Of a stretch of 64,000 nucleotides of DNA, positions 1-11,614 are shown in pieces. Origin of the DNA: Naganishia liquefaciens. Its lineage: Eukaryota; Basidiomycota; Tremellomycetes; Filobasidiales; Filobasidiaceae. The DNA is taken from assembly GCA_013423385.1 (NCBI GenBank), contig BLZA01000009.1, forward strand, positions 372,001-436,000, written 5' to 3'. Within the stretch, counting starts at the first letter, position 1. Every line of letters starts with the position of its first letter. Both the position numbers and the translations under genes were made by a program. Below the pieces are notes generated by a model. It made no database searches and had not been told where the DNA came from. It worked only from the letters and a program-made list of their open reading frames with translations.

Positions 1-1367
1 CATTCCCCATCCGGCGCAGCTTTTTGGCTTTGCTGGTCATAATGATGGCTACGCCAGGCAACTTGTCAAAGCACATCCTCACTCGGCAATGATTCACTGC
101 TCACCTTGTCGGGTCTCCGGGATACCGAAGAAGATAATGACGTAATGAACAGCAAGGAGGATCAACTGTGCAGGCCGAAAGACCGTTAGATTCGGGTCTT
201 CTCCGGAAGGAGAGGAGATAGATGGAACTTACGTAGAACCAGAATAGCCATCGCCATCCCGCTGCTTCGGCCAGGAACCCGCTGATGACGTTGCCCAAAG
301 GAGGGCCCGCAACGCTGGCGAATGCGAACATGGCAGTAGCATACCCGTTTTCCTCAACGCCGAACAAGTCGTTGACAACGCCGCCCGTATTGGCAAGCGG
401 CACAGATCCCGCAAGGCCTCCAAGGAAGCGGACTAGACGGGTGCAGTAAGTCAGCTAAAAGGGGAGAGCTCTAAAGACGGCAGGCTCACAGACAAGAATG
501 CACGCATAGTTTGGTGCGAGAGCGACAGGAAGTTGAAATAGAGTGAAGAAGAACCTGAAGATACCTATCAGCAAGGAATCGGTGGGCGAGGTTGCGATGT
601 ACCAAGTGATTAGGTAGATGACTCGACGACCATACGTTTCGGATAGCGGTGCAGCAAACATTGGACCTAAGACACCGATCGCTAGAACTTAGTAGTCTCT
701 CAACGCTGCGAAGCTCTGAAAGCGTACCGAAAGCGAAGCCAAGCTGTGGAGTAACAGATCCTCGGTGAGATATCGCCTTCCATGTATATTGCGACTCACG
801 ATGTACAAGCTCAATCCGAGCGTTCCCACTTCCTCTGACAAATCGAACTCGGCGGTCAAGGCGTCCGTCCCGGTGCTGTAACCAGATGCAATGGAACAGA
901 CCTCCGATGAAGGCGTCAGTGACGGATAGGTACTGGTCGATTCGATATATGCTCACTATGATTGTCAACCAGCTCGCCAGTCCTGCCACAAGATACCGCC
1001 TCCATTTTGGCCAGTTCCGCGGGTTGTCGAGATCATCAAGGTTGCTCCTGATGTAGATCTTGCCATCGTCACCCATGTCCATCAGCGACACTCCGTTGCA
1101 CCTCAATGTGTCGGCTACCGCAGGGTTGGCAACCTCGAGGTGTTGGTTTTCTCGTTTGATCTTCTCATTGTCTCGCTGATCCAGGTCGTCCGCCGGACGG
1201 TTCGCTTCCAGGTCAAGCGGTTCAGGGTCTTGCGGTACACCGTCCTTTGCGTTTGCCTGCTTCAGGTCGGCATCGCTCAGACCGAATCTCGGACTGTAAA
1301 CGTCGACGGCAGTGAGCGTCGGTGACGGTGGGTCCGAGGTCGTTTGGGTCCATTCAATCGGGTACAT
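1..1367 (-). CDS. MFS transporter, DHA1 drug/polyamine exporter type, 3' end cut by window
   Basis: A proton-driven plasma-membrane exporter by family. The ATG lies at 1365-1367. It opens a hydrophilic N-terminal tail of about 110 residues that ends in NPRNWPKWRR, the junction seen before the first helix of DHA1 carriers. Frames then connect across short introns: ASWLTIIV, then SGYSTGTDAL (first loop), LGFAFGPMFAAPLSETYGRR (family motif A with GRR), GGVVNDLF and GPPLGNVISGFLAEAAGWRW (motif C region), then IPETR followed by a charged KAKKLRRMG loop. The gene runs off the left edge in the central cytoplasmic loop, so the second six-helix half is missing. A TATA-like stretch sits about 95 bp upstream. 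Substrate cannot be told; Tpo1-like polyamine or fluconazole/caffeine-type exporters are the nearest known relatives. Sure of family, not of substrate. Confidence 0.85.
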
Positions 1368-3862
1368 TGCGTTCTCGTTGGCTTCTTTGCTGTTATCAGG
1401 AAAGTTCCCTGGTGTTTCGATACGGAATGATCAGAAAGACGCCGACAGTGAAGAACTGTTATATATATGGCCTCCCCAACAAACCTCGGGGGCATGGAGG
1501 CGATGTATCGGTATCGGGTGTCATATTTGATCGGGAATAGCTGACTTCGCCTGCCGCAGACTACGAAGTGACTAGTAATCGGCACAGTTACTAGTCCGTT
1601 AAGGCGGTCACCATACCCTGGAGCTGACACGCATCACAACGAGTGAGAGCCCTTTCCATCATCCTTTGCACAATCTTGAATGACGCTAGCGCGCTTGGTA
1701 TCGGTGCTGTCATCCCTGGAGATCGTCTCGCAGCTTTGTCCCAGGCTGCTCCACATATTTCAGGGCATGAGCTGTAGCTGTGGCCGACGGTACGTCCTCG
1801 TCATCGAACAGGCGAGATGTTTGCATGGAATGCGGCTGATCGGTTCATGAAAGCTGAATTTCGAGTAGATCAAGTCGCTGCGGCTGCCGCCTCAAGAATC
1901 TCTTGGCGAGATAACACAGAGTCTTGGGATCCTTCTTTGATCGGCCTCCACTGGCGCTAAGATGAAACGTGTAAAAATCTGCGTCCGGACCCTCGCCGGC
2001 AAAGACCCCGATTGCTCGTCACAAACCCACTGTCACCTCAACTAGTCACCACCCTTGTCACCAAGATCCGGGATATGATCAGCCACAGCTTCCGACAAGG
2101 ACTGCTGTTGGCCGCCAGGGCTCTGATGTCAAGAATGTAAAGCAGGCAGAATTGCGAACAAGCACCATATTGTCATACTCTCCTCATTCGCGATTCTCAA
2201 CGCCAATCCGCTCCATGTCGCTACGCATGCTGGATCGGAGAGATAGGCTCAAGAAACGCCGCAAATAAATTTACTGGTCGCACGGTATGGCATGGATCAC
2301 GACCAGGCTCAACTTCAATTTTTGGAGAGCTCTGAAATTATGATAAGACAAAAACCGACATGAAGTTAAGCGTGTGATATTGCCAAGACGATGACTATTT
2401 TAGTGCGTCTTCCTAATCTTGAAGACATCCATCTCTAGGTCACTCTTGTAGCTAATCTTGTTGATTTTTGGTGCAACGGGCTTGAAGAAAGCTAAGAGCC
2501 ATGTCATCTATCACCGCCGTAGTCAACTGAATTGCTCTCGTTCGCTAGCTCATACGCCGAATACTCCTGGCGGTGATTGAACTCTTTAGCTTCGAGGTCA
2601 CATCACATCGTGCATGTCACGGTTATGAAACTAATCATAGCTTCCTCATTGCGTGACTGAGATTGCTTTATCAAGCGTTATCGTCTCTCTTGCCATCTCT
2701 GGCAACGTTCATCTCAAGTGTCAAGATAAACGTATCCTAATAATCATCCTGGCCCGCTAGCGCTCGGCAAGGGAGGTTCACGGACAAGACAACGTCCTTA
2801 GTCTGAAAATCGAGGATTAGCAGCGGTAAGCCAGTAGGCGCCAATAAGCAAGTCTCTTGGCCTAACTCTTCATTGTCCTGATGCACTATCACTTGAGCAT
2901 TGTTGAGAATTTTGATACATCAGACAAAACGCTCGCGCTGGAGTGCGCGCTGCGCCGCGGCCAGAAGTCACCAACGATCAGAGCAACAAGGTGGGGGGAA
3001 TACCAAAGAACATTCACCGTGACAAATCTCTACTGATCCTTGTACAATATACGCACCGAGTACAAGCGTTTAATCTCGGCAAGTGCTCTGGGCCATGAGG
3101 TCAAGGGGAACAGAACGTCAGCTTCCTCAGTCTATACCTGTTTTACTCCGCCGACGATCGCAAAGGCGACACATACACCACGCTGATTTGCTGACGAGTG
3201 ATCTTCAGAGATATTGCGTAGATCCAATAGCCATGAGTTCCCTTGAAGGGTCCAAGAGCGGAGCCCAATCTACACGGTGGCTTCAAGGCTATGATGGTCA
3301 AGCTCGCGCCTAGCGCCACTGCGCATTGAAGAGGCACGAGCGTCCGGCCAGCCTTGCACCAAGGCAAGAGAGGGCGCCAAGGCAAGGACTTTGCATACGT
3401 GCATGTTGACAGCATCGACTTGGAGTGGAAACCTATTAGCTATGATTTCGCAAAGGAAACACCGCTTTTGAAATTTCGAATCTCTGTAGCGGAGGAGATC
3501 GCATTTCCATCGCAAATTCATTTGACAGCACACAGTCCGGAGTCGCCTGATTCCCTGTGTCGTGAGGATGCCCATGACTTCAGCTGCATGAAAACAGCAA
3601 TTCCAAGAGCATGATGGAATCACTTCGTCTGCCGCCGCCCTTGGTCCATGCATTCTCCGCTTAACCCCAGGGCGTCGATATTGGCAATCGAGAGGGCCCG
3701 TCTCGAAATACCCGAATTCCGGCGTCGCAAACTCAGCTGTTCGCAGAAGATGACAGGTGTGTCGCTGAATCACGAAGTGATACTGATATTGCTGATGCTA
3801 TTAGCTATATCGCTGATGCTGTTGGTCATGATGCTGCGCAAGTGCTCTGCTAGTTCGACTCC
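1368..3862. other. Intergenic stretch, no gene supported
   Basis: About 2.5 kb between the exporter start and the kinase stop. Open frames are short, overlap on both strands, and none shows a family motif or a convincing chain of splice sites. Apart from the TATA-like box at 1459 nothing is recognised. Confidence 0.4.
1459..1468 (-). promoter_or_regulatory. TATA-like box upstream of the MFS exporter gene
   Basis: An alternating T/A run (TTATATATAT on the plus strand) about 92-101 bp before the ATG at 1367. Similar boxes at like distance precede the sugar transporter, the nitrate transporter and the App1 gene in this window. Confidence 0.4.
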
Positions 3863-5451
3863 TCAGAACAGTCTGCGAGCGACATTTCTCTCGCCATTGC
3901 CCTGAGCGTCCGATGGTGAAGGTGCCTTTCTCTTTTTCATTGCCCCATTCTGTCCACCTGTGACCGGCTTTCCGTTCAGTTCCTCCGGCGCCAAAGCTCG
4001 CGGCCGCAATTCATCTTTGTTTTTCGGTAGTAAAGCCGGAGGTGTTGGACGGGGCTCTTCCGTGAAGAATTGGTGATGGAGCGCCTGTCACGGATCAGGT
4101 CAGGTGATTTGTCAGCATGGCATAGGGCTCAGAGCAGTATCATCATGCTCAGCTGCACTTACCTCCTTGGCTGAGATCCGCTTTGCGGGATCGAATTTAA
4201 GCGTCTTGAGAATCAAATCGATTCCGGTCTTCCCGACTAGCGCACACCACGGGGTCCAGCGCATCCCGACAGACTCTGGTTGAGGGAAGTAATCTGGTAG
4301 AGAGCGATGCCCCTGGGATCACATCACGTCGTCAGCCAAAGCGAGGAAGCCGTCTTTCAGACCCGATGACTCACTGGCCAATCCTCCTCCGATGGAGTCC
4401 CGAGTACGTTGAAGATCGTCTTCAATTGATCCACATCCGTCTCCCCGACCAGAAAAGGTTTACGCAAGATGAGTTCGACGAATATCGTTCCCATGGACCA
4501 GATATCTATTCCAAAAGAATACGAGCGGCTACCCCACAGCAGTTCCGGGGGACGATACCATCTAAGGGGAAGACGGTGAGCGGTTTGCGTTAGGTATTCT
4601 TTAATATCGGCCTACCTGGTCACGACTTGGTGTGTCATCCTGCTATCAGCGTCCCCTTGTTCTCTCGCAAGACCAAAATCGGCGAGCTTAAGTTCCCCTT
4701 TACTTGAAATCAGTAAGTTGTTCGGTTTCAGATCCTGTGTTATTGAACCTTCGCGTCAGGGGGGAGGCAATTCGGGAAGCATGGACAAGAAGGTGGCTTA
4801 CCCGGTGTAGAATGCCGTTGCGGTGGCAAAACTCTAGACCACGAAACGACATTGCCATCCAGCTTTTCACGTCTGCACAGCGGAAAGGAGTGCCCATGTC
4901 CTTGATGAGGGCTTCGAGATCGGTATCCAGAAATTCGAGTACAAGATTCAAGGTGGCTCCTTGAGCGAAAACATCGAGCAACTTTGAGTGACGGATCCCG
5001 TTATAACGTGTGCCAAGCGGAGTGTAGCGGACTTTGCTCACAGTGATCACGTTCGGATGCGACAACTCTCGAAGGAATTTAATTTCCCGCAGAGCCGACA
5101 TGTCTATCCCGTCCTTCCAGGCTGCCGAAGTTTTGATCTTCTTGATAGCGACTGAAATTGCGAACTTTCAGCCTACGAGCCCAGTCACGCAGGATCGCGA
5201 GCCCTGTCGGTCTACGAACTCTTTCTGCCCGTCAAGGAATCGGTACCTGTCGTGTGTACGCTCAGAACCATTTTGGCGGATTTGAGCGCAGAAACTGACC
5301 TCTCCACACATTGGCATACGTTCCTTCGCCGATCTTGATCTCTTTCCTCCCTTAAGAAGCAGTCACTATCAGCTGGTAGATCTCGGAGTGAATAAACGAG
5401 CTACATACATCTCTTGATTGACGACGCATTCTGCTGTTGCGCCAGATTCAT
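3863..5451 (-). CDS. KIN28: Cyclin-dependent kinase 7 / Kin28, catalytic subunit of CAK-TFIIH
   Basis: Serine/threonine kinase that, within TFIIH, phosphorylates Ser5/Ser7 of the RNA polymerase II C-terminal repeat. ATG at 5449-5451 begins [17 protein letters not shown]. Glycine loop [10 protein letters not shown] is on the next exon (from 5350). Then follow the lysine motif [15 protein letters not shown], the C-helix [11 protein letters not shown] (the PSTAIRE position), [18 protein letters not shown], and the activation segment THQVVTRWYR, which is typical of CDK7 rather than other CDKs. [13 protein letters not shown]-like text and [11 protein letters not shown] also fit CDK7. The C-terminus is basic (KKRKAPSPS) and ends NVARRLF. 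Several short introns split it, including one just after DLKPNNLL. It is divergent from the methyltransferase gene, 390 bp apart. Cyclin H and MAT1 genes are not in the window. Confidence 0.9.
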
Positions 5452-5841
5452 TTTGGGTCGTGCCCGTTGGCTTGTCCGCTGAGTCGCGTACTCAAGATCT
5501 TGGGGTATAGCCCTGAGGTTACGACAGATCGTATCAACAAACTCGAAACACCTCTTATGGATAGCTAGCCTTTGAGAGCTGCAAAGATTCAGCAAACGCA
5601 GTACAGTAACAAAGACGAAGGTGACAACCTTTGGATGGATACTGCTGTTCGTCGATCACTCTGATATCATTTGATTCCGCTACGCTATCAACTTGAATCA
5701 TCCGGTGAAATTGTTAGACCTCTTCTTCCTCGAGCAGGATACCATTCGACCTTAGAGCTTACTCTGAGCGTCACTCAGCTCAACTGAATTATTACCTTCT
5801 GGCTTCTTCCTGTCATCTGGCCGAAATTTAAAATTGCAAAA

Positions 5842-7130
5842 ATGCCATCCCGCTTTTTAATTCTCGACGGAGGATTGGGCACGACTCTCGAGGATTCAGG
5901 ATTCTCGGTCAGCTCAAAGCTTTGGTCGTCCGATCCGGCGCTCCACGAGGCCGTACAGACGGTCCATGAAGGCTTTTTGAATGCCGGTGCGGATATGGTG
6001 TCTACTTCAACGTAAGTGCTCGACTGGTGAGAACGCTCACGGGCAAGTTTGACACCTACCCTTTCTCCAGCTATCAGGCCTGTGATTCTCTCTACCTCGA
6101 CAACGGCTTCAATAAAGAGCAAGCTTCCGAGTTAATGCGTGGTGCCGTCGGTATTGCGCGACAAGCGATTTCCAAAGCCGGCACAAACGGTAAGCGCGAG
6201 ATCGGTCTGAGCCTGGGGCCATTCGGAGCAACGCTCTCGCCAGGACAAGAGTAAGCCTGACCTCGCATCTCGTAAAACACGTCGCATTTCTGACTTGCTG
6301 GACACGCCTTTAGGTACTCGGGATACTACCCGCCGCCCTGGGGTCCACAGGGGTTTGTCCTTGATGGTTCCAATCGGAACTCGTTCAATGACGCCGAAGG
6401 CAGTCAGAGTATATCGCAATCCATCTCCGCACTGAAGGATTTCCACCTGTCCCGTTTGCGAGTATACGCCGAGGACGAGGCAACGTGGCGCGCCATCGAC
6501 TGGATCATGTTTGAAACCATACCCCTCTTGCGCGAAGGTCAAGCTATACGGCTAGCGGTGGAAAGCTTGTACCGAGAACTCGGCGACCGATACCCCAGCA
6601 ATGATCGTAATGCTTGGTGGAAGAAGCCATACTGGACATCCTTCGTTTTCCCTGACGGGAAAGCGCCCGAAGGATCCTCCGTAAATGAGATCGTTCAAAC
6701 GATGTTCGCCGGCGAGACTCCCGACACAGTTTATCCATCGGCAATCGGCATCAACTGCACCTCGCCAGCTTACATTCGCGGCCTGACAGAGCAAATGTCC
6801 CAACGCATGGCGGTCATCCTGGAGGAATCAGACGAGACGAACTTGGTAAGGCAAAGCCCGCCTGCTTTCGTGCTCTATCCGGATGGAGGGCTTGTTTACG
6901 ACGTGGTGACTAGAACTTGGCATGCGCCCAAGAATGCTCCGTCAGTGGACAGTGCCGCGAGCGGCGAGGACAGTTGGGCAAGAAATGTTGGACAAGTGGC
7001 AAAATGGGCGGCAGAGCAAGAGTATCCGGCAAAGGAGGGATCTCAACCTGTTTGGCGCCAAGTGCTGGTGGGAGGATGCTGCAAGTCGGGCTATGCGGAG
7101 ATTGCTGGATTACGCCAGGAGTTGCAATAG
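5842..7130 (+). CDS. Homocysteine S-methyltransferase (Mht1/Sam4 type)
   Basis: Transfers a methyl group from S-methylmethionine or S-adenosylmethionine to homocysteine to give methionine; cytosolic, zinc-dependent. Three exons: the first begins MPSRFLILDGGLGTTLEDSG, the conserved DGGLGT opening of the family; a donor inside the codon after MVSTS joins to TYQACDSLYLDNGF; the second ends SLGPFGATLSPGQE and joins to YSGYYPP. Zinc-ligand cysteines are visible in AIGINCTSP and in GGCCKSG near the C-terminus. FETIPLLREGQA matches the substrate-site region. The third exon carries an insertion-like segment (SFVFPDGKAPEGSS) normal for fungal members. Length about 390 residues, a little over yeast Sam4. 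No sign of regulation was seen. Confidence 0.92.
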
Positions 7131-7210
7131 TTCATCGCATTCATAGCCATCCGGGACGTTGGTATAGATACAGTCTTTTATTTAACGATCCTCAACAAGT
7201 GATATAATTC

Positions 7211-8602
7211 TCAGATTCCCAGCGCCAAACCAGCGGCGACCGCAACAGCAGCCGCGCCACCCGCGACCACACCGCGAGAAGCGCTATTAGATGGGGTAGA
7301 GGCGGCAGGCGCTGTCGTGGATGCGGTCGACCTGGATGGGATAATGATGCTTCACGATATGAACACAAACACTAAGAATTCAACACTCACGATGAACTTC
7401 CAGTTGCGCTTGCAGCAGTTTGCGACCCGGTAGCAGTGATGGTAGCTCCCGAAGACTGCGCCGACGTCACTGCGGTCTGGTTGGACGTAATGTTGCCGAC
7501 CAACGCATTTTTGTTGAAAGCTCTCGTGGTACTTCCCTCGAGCGCCCAAACAAGACCTTTCATCAAGTGCTGCTGAAAGGTGGGATCCTGCCACGTCGAG
7601 TTGAGGTGGCCCAATGATGTGTAGAAGGATCGTCCGGCTCCCGGGGCGCCTTGCGCGACAGGTTGCGATCCGGCATTTGAGTTCTGGCACCAGGCTGAGA
7701 AACGCAGAACGGCTATAAGTCAAGATATTAATCTAGCTGTCAGCTTCAGCTTACCAATAGGATGGGGTTCTCCCTGATTATAGTTTCCCGTCGATTGTCC
7801 GGTATCTGATTTGAATTTCAATGAACAGAAACGATATTTCATCAGGTCAATCGACTTACGAGCATAGCTGGCTTCATCCACGGTGAGCAAAAGGTCAATA
7901 TCGTAATCTCGGGGATCGGAACGGAAAAAGTAGACTTCTTCCTCCTGTGGTGAAGTGGTCATCAGCCCTCAATTATGTACCATGGATCTGATGGCCAGCA
8001 TACGAAGGTCCACCGGTCCGGCAAGTCTTTAATTGCTGGATGGGTCTTGTTCACGGGAACGAAAGTCTAATCAGGAGAAATACCGTCAAGAACCGAGGAG
8101 CGACGATTGAGGTGCCTTACTCACGGCTGGCTGCAAGTCTGGATGATAGTCAAACAATGCGCCGACGGTGGCTCGGAAGAACGTTGCATTGTAAAGGCAT
8201 GCGCTTGCGCTGTGAGCACCTGCGAAAACACCACCTTTCTGAAGCCAATCTTGGAAAGCTGACTGTCCGCCTTCATCCAACACTGGCAAGAGAAAAAGCG
8301 GATCGACAATGCACATTTCCGAATGCGTAAACAGGAGTCTCACCTTCTTCGCTGGTAGATACGAATAGGATGCCGTCGTAATTCGCAAGGTTGTCCTGAG
8401 TAAATTGGCCTCTGTCTTCCGTAAAATTGAAAGATATGTTGTAGCTTGGGCCTTGTTGTCCGAGCACTTCTATAGCCGTCGGAATCGAGTCGTGTCGATA
8501 GCCTTCCGTGGCCGTATAAACCAGAACTCGAGGATCCGCATGGGCCATCATTGCGAGAAGCGTATTCGCCAATATCAACGAGCTCCACTGCCGAATGAAC
8601 AT
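7211..8602 (-). CDS. Secreted ThuA-like domain protein, probable GPI anchor
   Basis: ThuA (trehalose-utilisation) domain protein, a glutamine-amidotransferase-like fold whose activity in fungi is unknown. ATG at 8600-8602. Signal peptide MFIRQWSSLILANTLLAMMAHADP with likely cleavage after AHA. The domain follows across several short introns: VLVYTATEGYRHDSIPTAIE, NYDGILFVST, GGVFAGAHSASACLYN (the GxH nucleophile-elbow region), FFRSDPRDYDIDLLLTVDE and AGRSFYTSLGH. After it come LMKGLVWAL, a Ser/Thr/Ala-rich stretch, and a hydrophobic tail (VVAGGAAAVAVAAGLALGI) right at the stop, which fits a GPI-anchor signal. Several NxT/S sequons are present. I infer a cell-wall or plasma-membrane surface protein; a sugar-related role is only suggested by the family name. 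Confidence 0.85.
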
Positions 8603-9714
8603 GGCACAAGATGTTCTACGATGCCGTCTCCTCCTCTGCCAAATATGTTTAATTTGTGTATTCTGGCTGTTTGGAAGGTGCTTGTCGACTGGAATTCAGC
8701 CTCGAAAGAAACGCCGGACTCCGATCAAACATTGGAACACGGGCGCACTCGACCTGCTTATCGGCGTTCAGCAAAGGCTCACGGTCCGTCGATCCATGCG
8801 GCTAGCTAACCGCTACAAGGCTGATACAAGCCTGCGCTTCGCGCTTTAGGTTGCCGATGAGCTCTTCAGCATAATCGGATCCTCGAGGGTATGCAGAAAC
8901 CTAAAGTCGGAGCGTGGGTACAACCTATGTGCATTCGCAATGAGCGGCTTCAACTGGCGCGGAAGTGCTCGTCGAACTTCGCTTTGCTATATAGCTTCAA
9001 CGATTGCGAATCAGTTGGCGGGACGCCTGGATCGCGAGTACCTGACTAGTCAGGCAACTTTCGAGAAATTGCTACGGGCAGCAAGAGGTCCATGCACCAT
9101 AAGTAGCATATTTGGGTATCGAGACTAGCAGATAGCAAGGTCCATGCACCATAAGTAGCATATTTGGGTATCGAGACCAGCAGATAGCAATCATCATGCA
9201 ACAGCCGTTGACATATCCGCGGGGCGAAGACGTGAGACATGAAATAACAAGCCGGCAGCGTTTCGAGTGACTCATGATATGGATGCCGTCTAAGTGTGAA
9301 AAGTGCATTGCGTTGATAGGCTGATTTTTCTTGAGCTGTTTACATCAATGTCTGCTCCAGCCCATTATGCTCAGGGCAGTGAGAGAACACCATCTCTTCT
9401 TCTCAGGATCCTCTGCCTGCAACCGAGCCGCCACGATGCCCTCTTGCTTGGTAGCAAGTAATTTCAAACAAAGTAGCCATCAAGTTATAACGGTTGTCCG
9501 CAGTCGACCCGCACTCAGACGCTGATGAGCCGGTCTACTGCCAAATCAGCGTGCGTGGGCCCGAGTGATGTTCCCTCACCGGCTTGATCATATTTGAGGA
9601 GGGTGATTGTTAACCAACCAAGATGATGGATTATGAATAATTCAGCTCTCCCTGGAGGGGCACAAGGTCGATGTCGATCCCACAGTATACTGATCTTGTC
9701 ATATCGTACATCCT
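8603..9714. other. Intergenic stretch with a 52-bp tandem duplication, no gene supported
   Basis: Region between the ThuA gene start and the mL43 stop codon. Frames are short on both strands and lack recognisable motifs. It holds the tandem duplication listed separately at 9087-9190. Confidence 0.4.
9087..9190. repeat. Two-copy 52-bp tandem direct repeat
   Basis: The unit beginning GGTCCATGCACCATAAGTAG is present at 9087-9138 and again at 9139-9190. The copies differ at one base (T at 9126, C at 9178). It lies in non-coding DNA. Near-identity points to a recent duplication. Confidence 0.95.
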
Positions 9715-10460
9715 TTAAATCTTGTATGCACTCTCTTCTGGTACGTGCAGTCCTGACCAGATACCTCTTGCGCTTTCCGCTCCTGGACCAGCTTGTACTT
9801 GCAGATTCTTGAGGTGTTTCAGCTTTGCTCCTGAAGAATCCAGCAGAAGTTGAACCTGAGCAGAAATCAATGCTTCAGCGAGAAGCCCTCTCTTGTTCAT
9901 CATTTTGTCTGAACTGTCGCAATACTGACCTTGTTCGCAATTTCGTTTGCCTCCATCTTGTTGACGCATATGACCTTGTCTCGGCCATTCACTGATAAAG
10001 GATACGATCAATTTCTCGTTCTGAAAGAGGGTACGCCAGAGCAAGAGCAGTGACCCAGCGTGCTAGTAGGACAATTTACCATAATGACCCCTCAGTACCG
10101 CTGCACTTCCCTGCTTTACCTTCCTCACTAATATTTCGACTTCCGGGTTCTCCTGAGCAACCTTGACTAGCGGACTACGGATATACTCTCTGGGGTTCGA
10201 GAACAGCAAGTGATGATTCGAATCAGCTACTCTGGTGAAGAGAGTGAACACAGTGCCTCATGAGTTGCGCACCTCAGTCCACGCTGTGCTGGAGATTCAG
10301 CATGGTAGTCTACTATGAGCTTCCGCAGAGGCGACACATAGTTATTGTATCCCGGGACAGGTACGCTCCTGGCGGTCGAATTCGAAGCGGACGCGGCGCA
10401 AGAGGTGTGCAAGTTGCGGGCAGCAGTAGTTCGCGATGATGAGGCAAAGGCGTTGAGCAT
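9715..10460 (-). CDS. MRPL51: Mitochondrial large ribosomal subunit protein mL43
   Basis: Structural protein of the mitochondrial 54S subunit, from the L51/S25/CI-B8 thioredoxin-like family. ATG at 10458-10460. A basic, Ser/Ala-rich mitochondrial presequence (MLNAFASSSRTTAARNLHTS) precedes the domain: YVSPLRKLIVDYHAESPAQRGLR, then after an intron SPLVKVAQENPEVEILVRK and SAAVLRGHYG, then VICVNKMEANEIANKVQLLL, which is diagnostic for this family. The C-terminus is GIWSGLHVPEESAYKI. It is divergent from uS11m. The name follows the yeast MRPL51 (mL43) orthologue; confidence is high from the run of conserved segments. Confidence 0.88.
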
Positions 10461-10736
10461 CTTGATGCAGTAATATCCCCGGGGAAGTCTTGGGCGGATT
10501 CGTCAATCTCGTCGTAGAGGATCATCCACACCACATCCAACAAGTGAGTCAATCACCTTGCTCTTGATTCGTCGATCGCTCGACTTTTGCCCTAAGCGCG
10601 CACCGGTACGGCTCGGAAGCGCAAAAGTTGTCCTCTGCTTCATGACATCGATCTGTCAACGTTAGACATCCCACCTGCAACCCATCACTACCGCAACACC
10701 ATTCCATCGTGCGGGAGGATAGGACACCTTCACACC
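10461..10736. promoter_or_regulatory. Shared divergent promoter of mL43 and uS11m genes
   Basis: 276 bp lie between the two start codons, transcribed in opposite directions. Both products belong to the mitochondrial ribosome, so this gap must hold both promoters. No TATA-like run or known factor site stands out. Confidence 0.6.
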
Positions 10737-11420
10737 ATGTCATCTTTGCAATCACTTTTACCGCCATGTAGGCTCGCGTCCACCTCCATCAACGCGCTTG
10801 GCATGTTCAGAGTAATCCGTCAGAGCTCAGGGTCACTCTCGGTGCCAGGTATGTACCCTGTGCATGATGTCTGTTACCTCTGGCTGATCTGACAACGGTT
10901 TCGATTTCGATGTACAGCGCGATGCATGGCGATGACGACCGGATCTATGCGAGCCAGGCTGAATGAAGCGGAACGAAGGGAACGGGCCGATGCCGCAGCG
11001 TTACAGGGTCCCGTATTTTCTGCCTTCCGACCAGACGAACCGACGAATATCCTTCACGTCCAATCAACACGCAACAACGTCATTATGAGCTACACCGACT
11101 ACAAGACGGGCAACAAGGTGATGCGGACAATCACGGCGGGAACCGACAAGGACTTTAAAAAGTCGAACCGATCGTCATACGAGGCAGCTCATCAGGCAGC
11201 ATTGAAGATGTTTGGCGCGATCAAGGAGCAGGCTGGAAAGCCGATGAACACGCGGATGGTAGTGGCTTTCAAGGGAATGTTTGGGCAAGGGAGGGAAGCG
11301 GTCTCGGCAGCATTACAAGGCCCGGAGGGCGCGGATATTCGGAAACTGGTAGTAAGGGTGGAAGACAGGACGCCGATCAAGATCGGTGGTACGAGGGCAA
11401 AGAGGCCAAGGCGATTGTAG
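10737..11420 (+). CDS. Mitochondrial small ribosomal subunit protein uS11m
   Basis: Platform protein of the mitochondrial 37S subunit (bacterial S11 family). Exon 1 starts at the ATG at 10737 and encodes a basic, Ser-rich presequence ending SGSLSVP. The donor GTATGT follows, the acceptor CAG ends at 10917, and the frame continues PARCMAMTTGSMRARL. The S11 domain follows: ILHVQSTRNNVIMSYTD, RTITAGTDKDFKKSNRSSYE, AAHQAALKMFGAI, VVAFKGMFGQGREAVSAALQ, and the basic end VEDRTPIKIGGTRAKRPRRL, which matches the rRNA-binding tail of the family. Choosing the upstream ATG over the internal one at 10926 adds the targeting peptide that a mitochondrial protein needs. Confidence 0.92.
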
Positions 11421-11614
11421 AGTTATTCGCAACTCGTGATCATGCCCAAATGTTGTACCAGAACCACACATGAACCAGTCTCTGAGCCTGCATACAAGAT
11501 AATCTCTGTGAGCATTGTACTGCGGAAATGCTCCTCTTGTACAACATTCTTTGCTCGCTCGCCTCAAAACACAATACATGTAAATCACTAAAACACATCT
11601 GTCCAGTCTCAGGC

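Noticed and set aside
3083-3905. Cluster of 75-167 codon frames on both strands upstream of the kinase stop
   Set aside because: They overlap each other, show no motif, and have no consistent splice chain.
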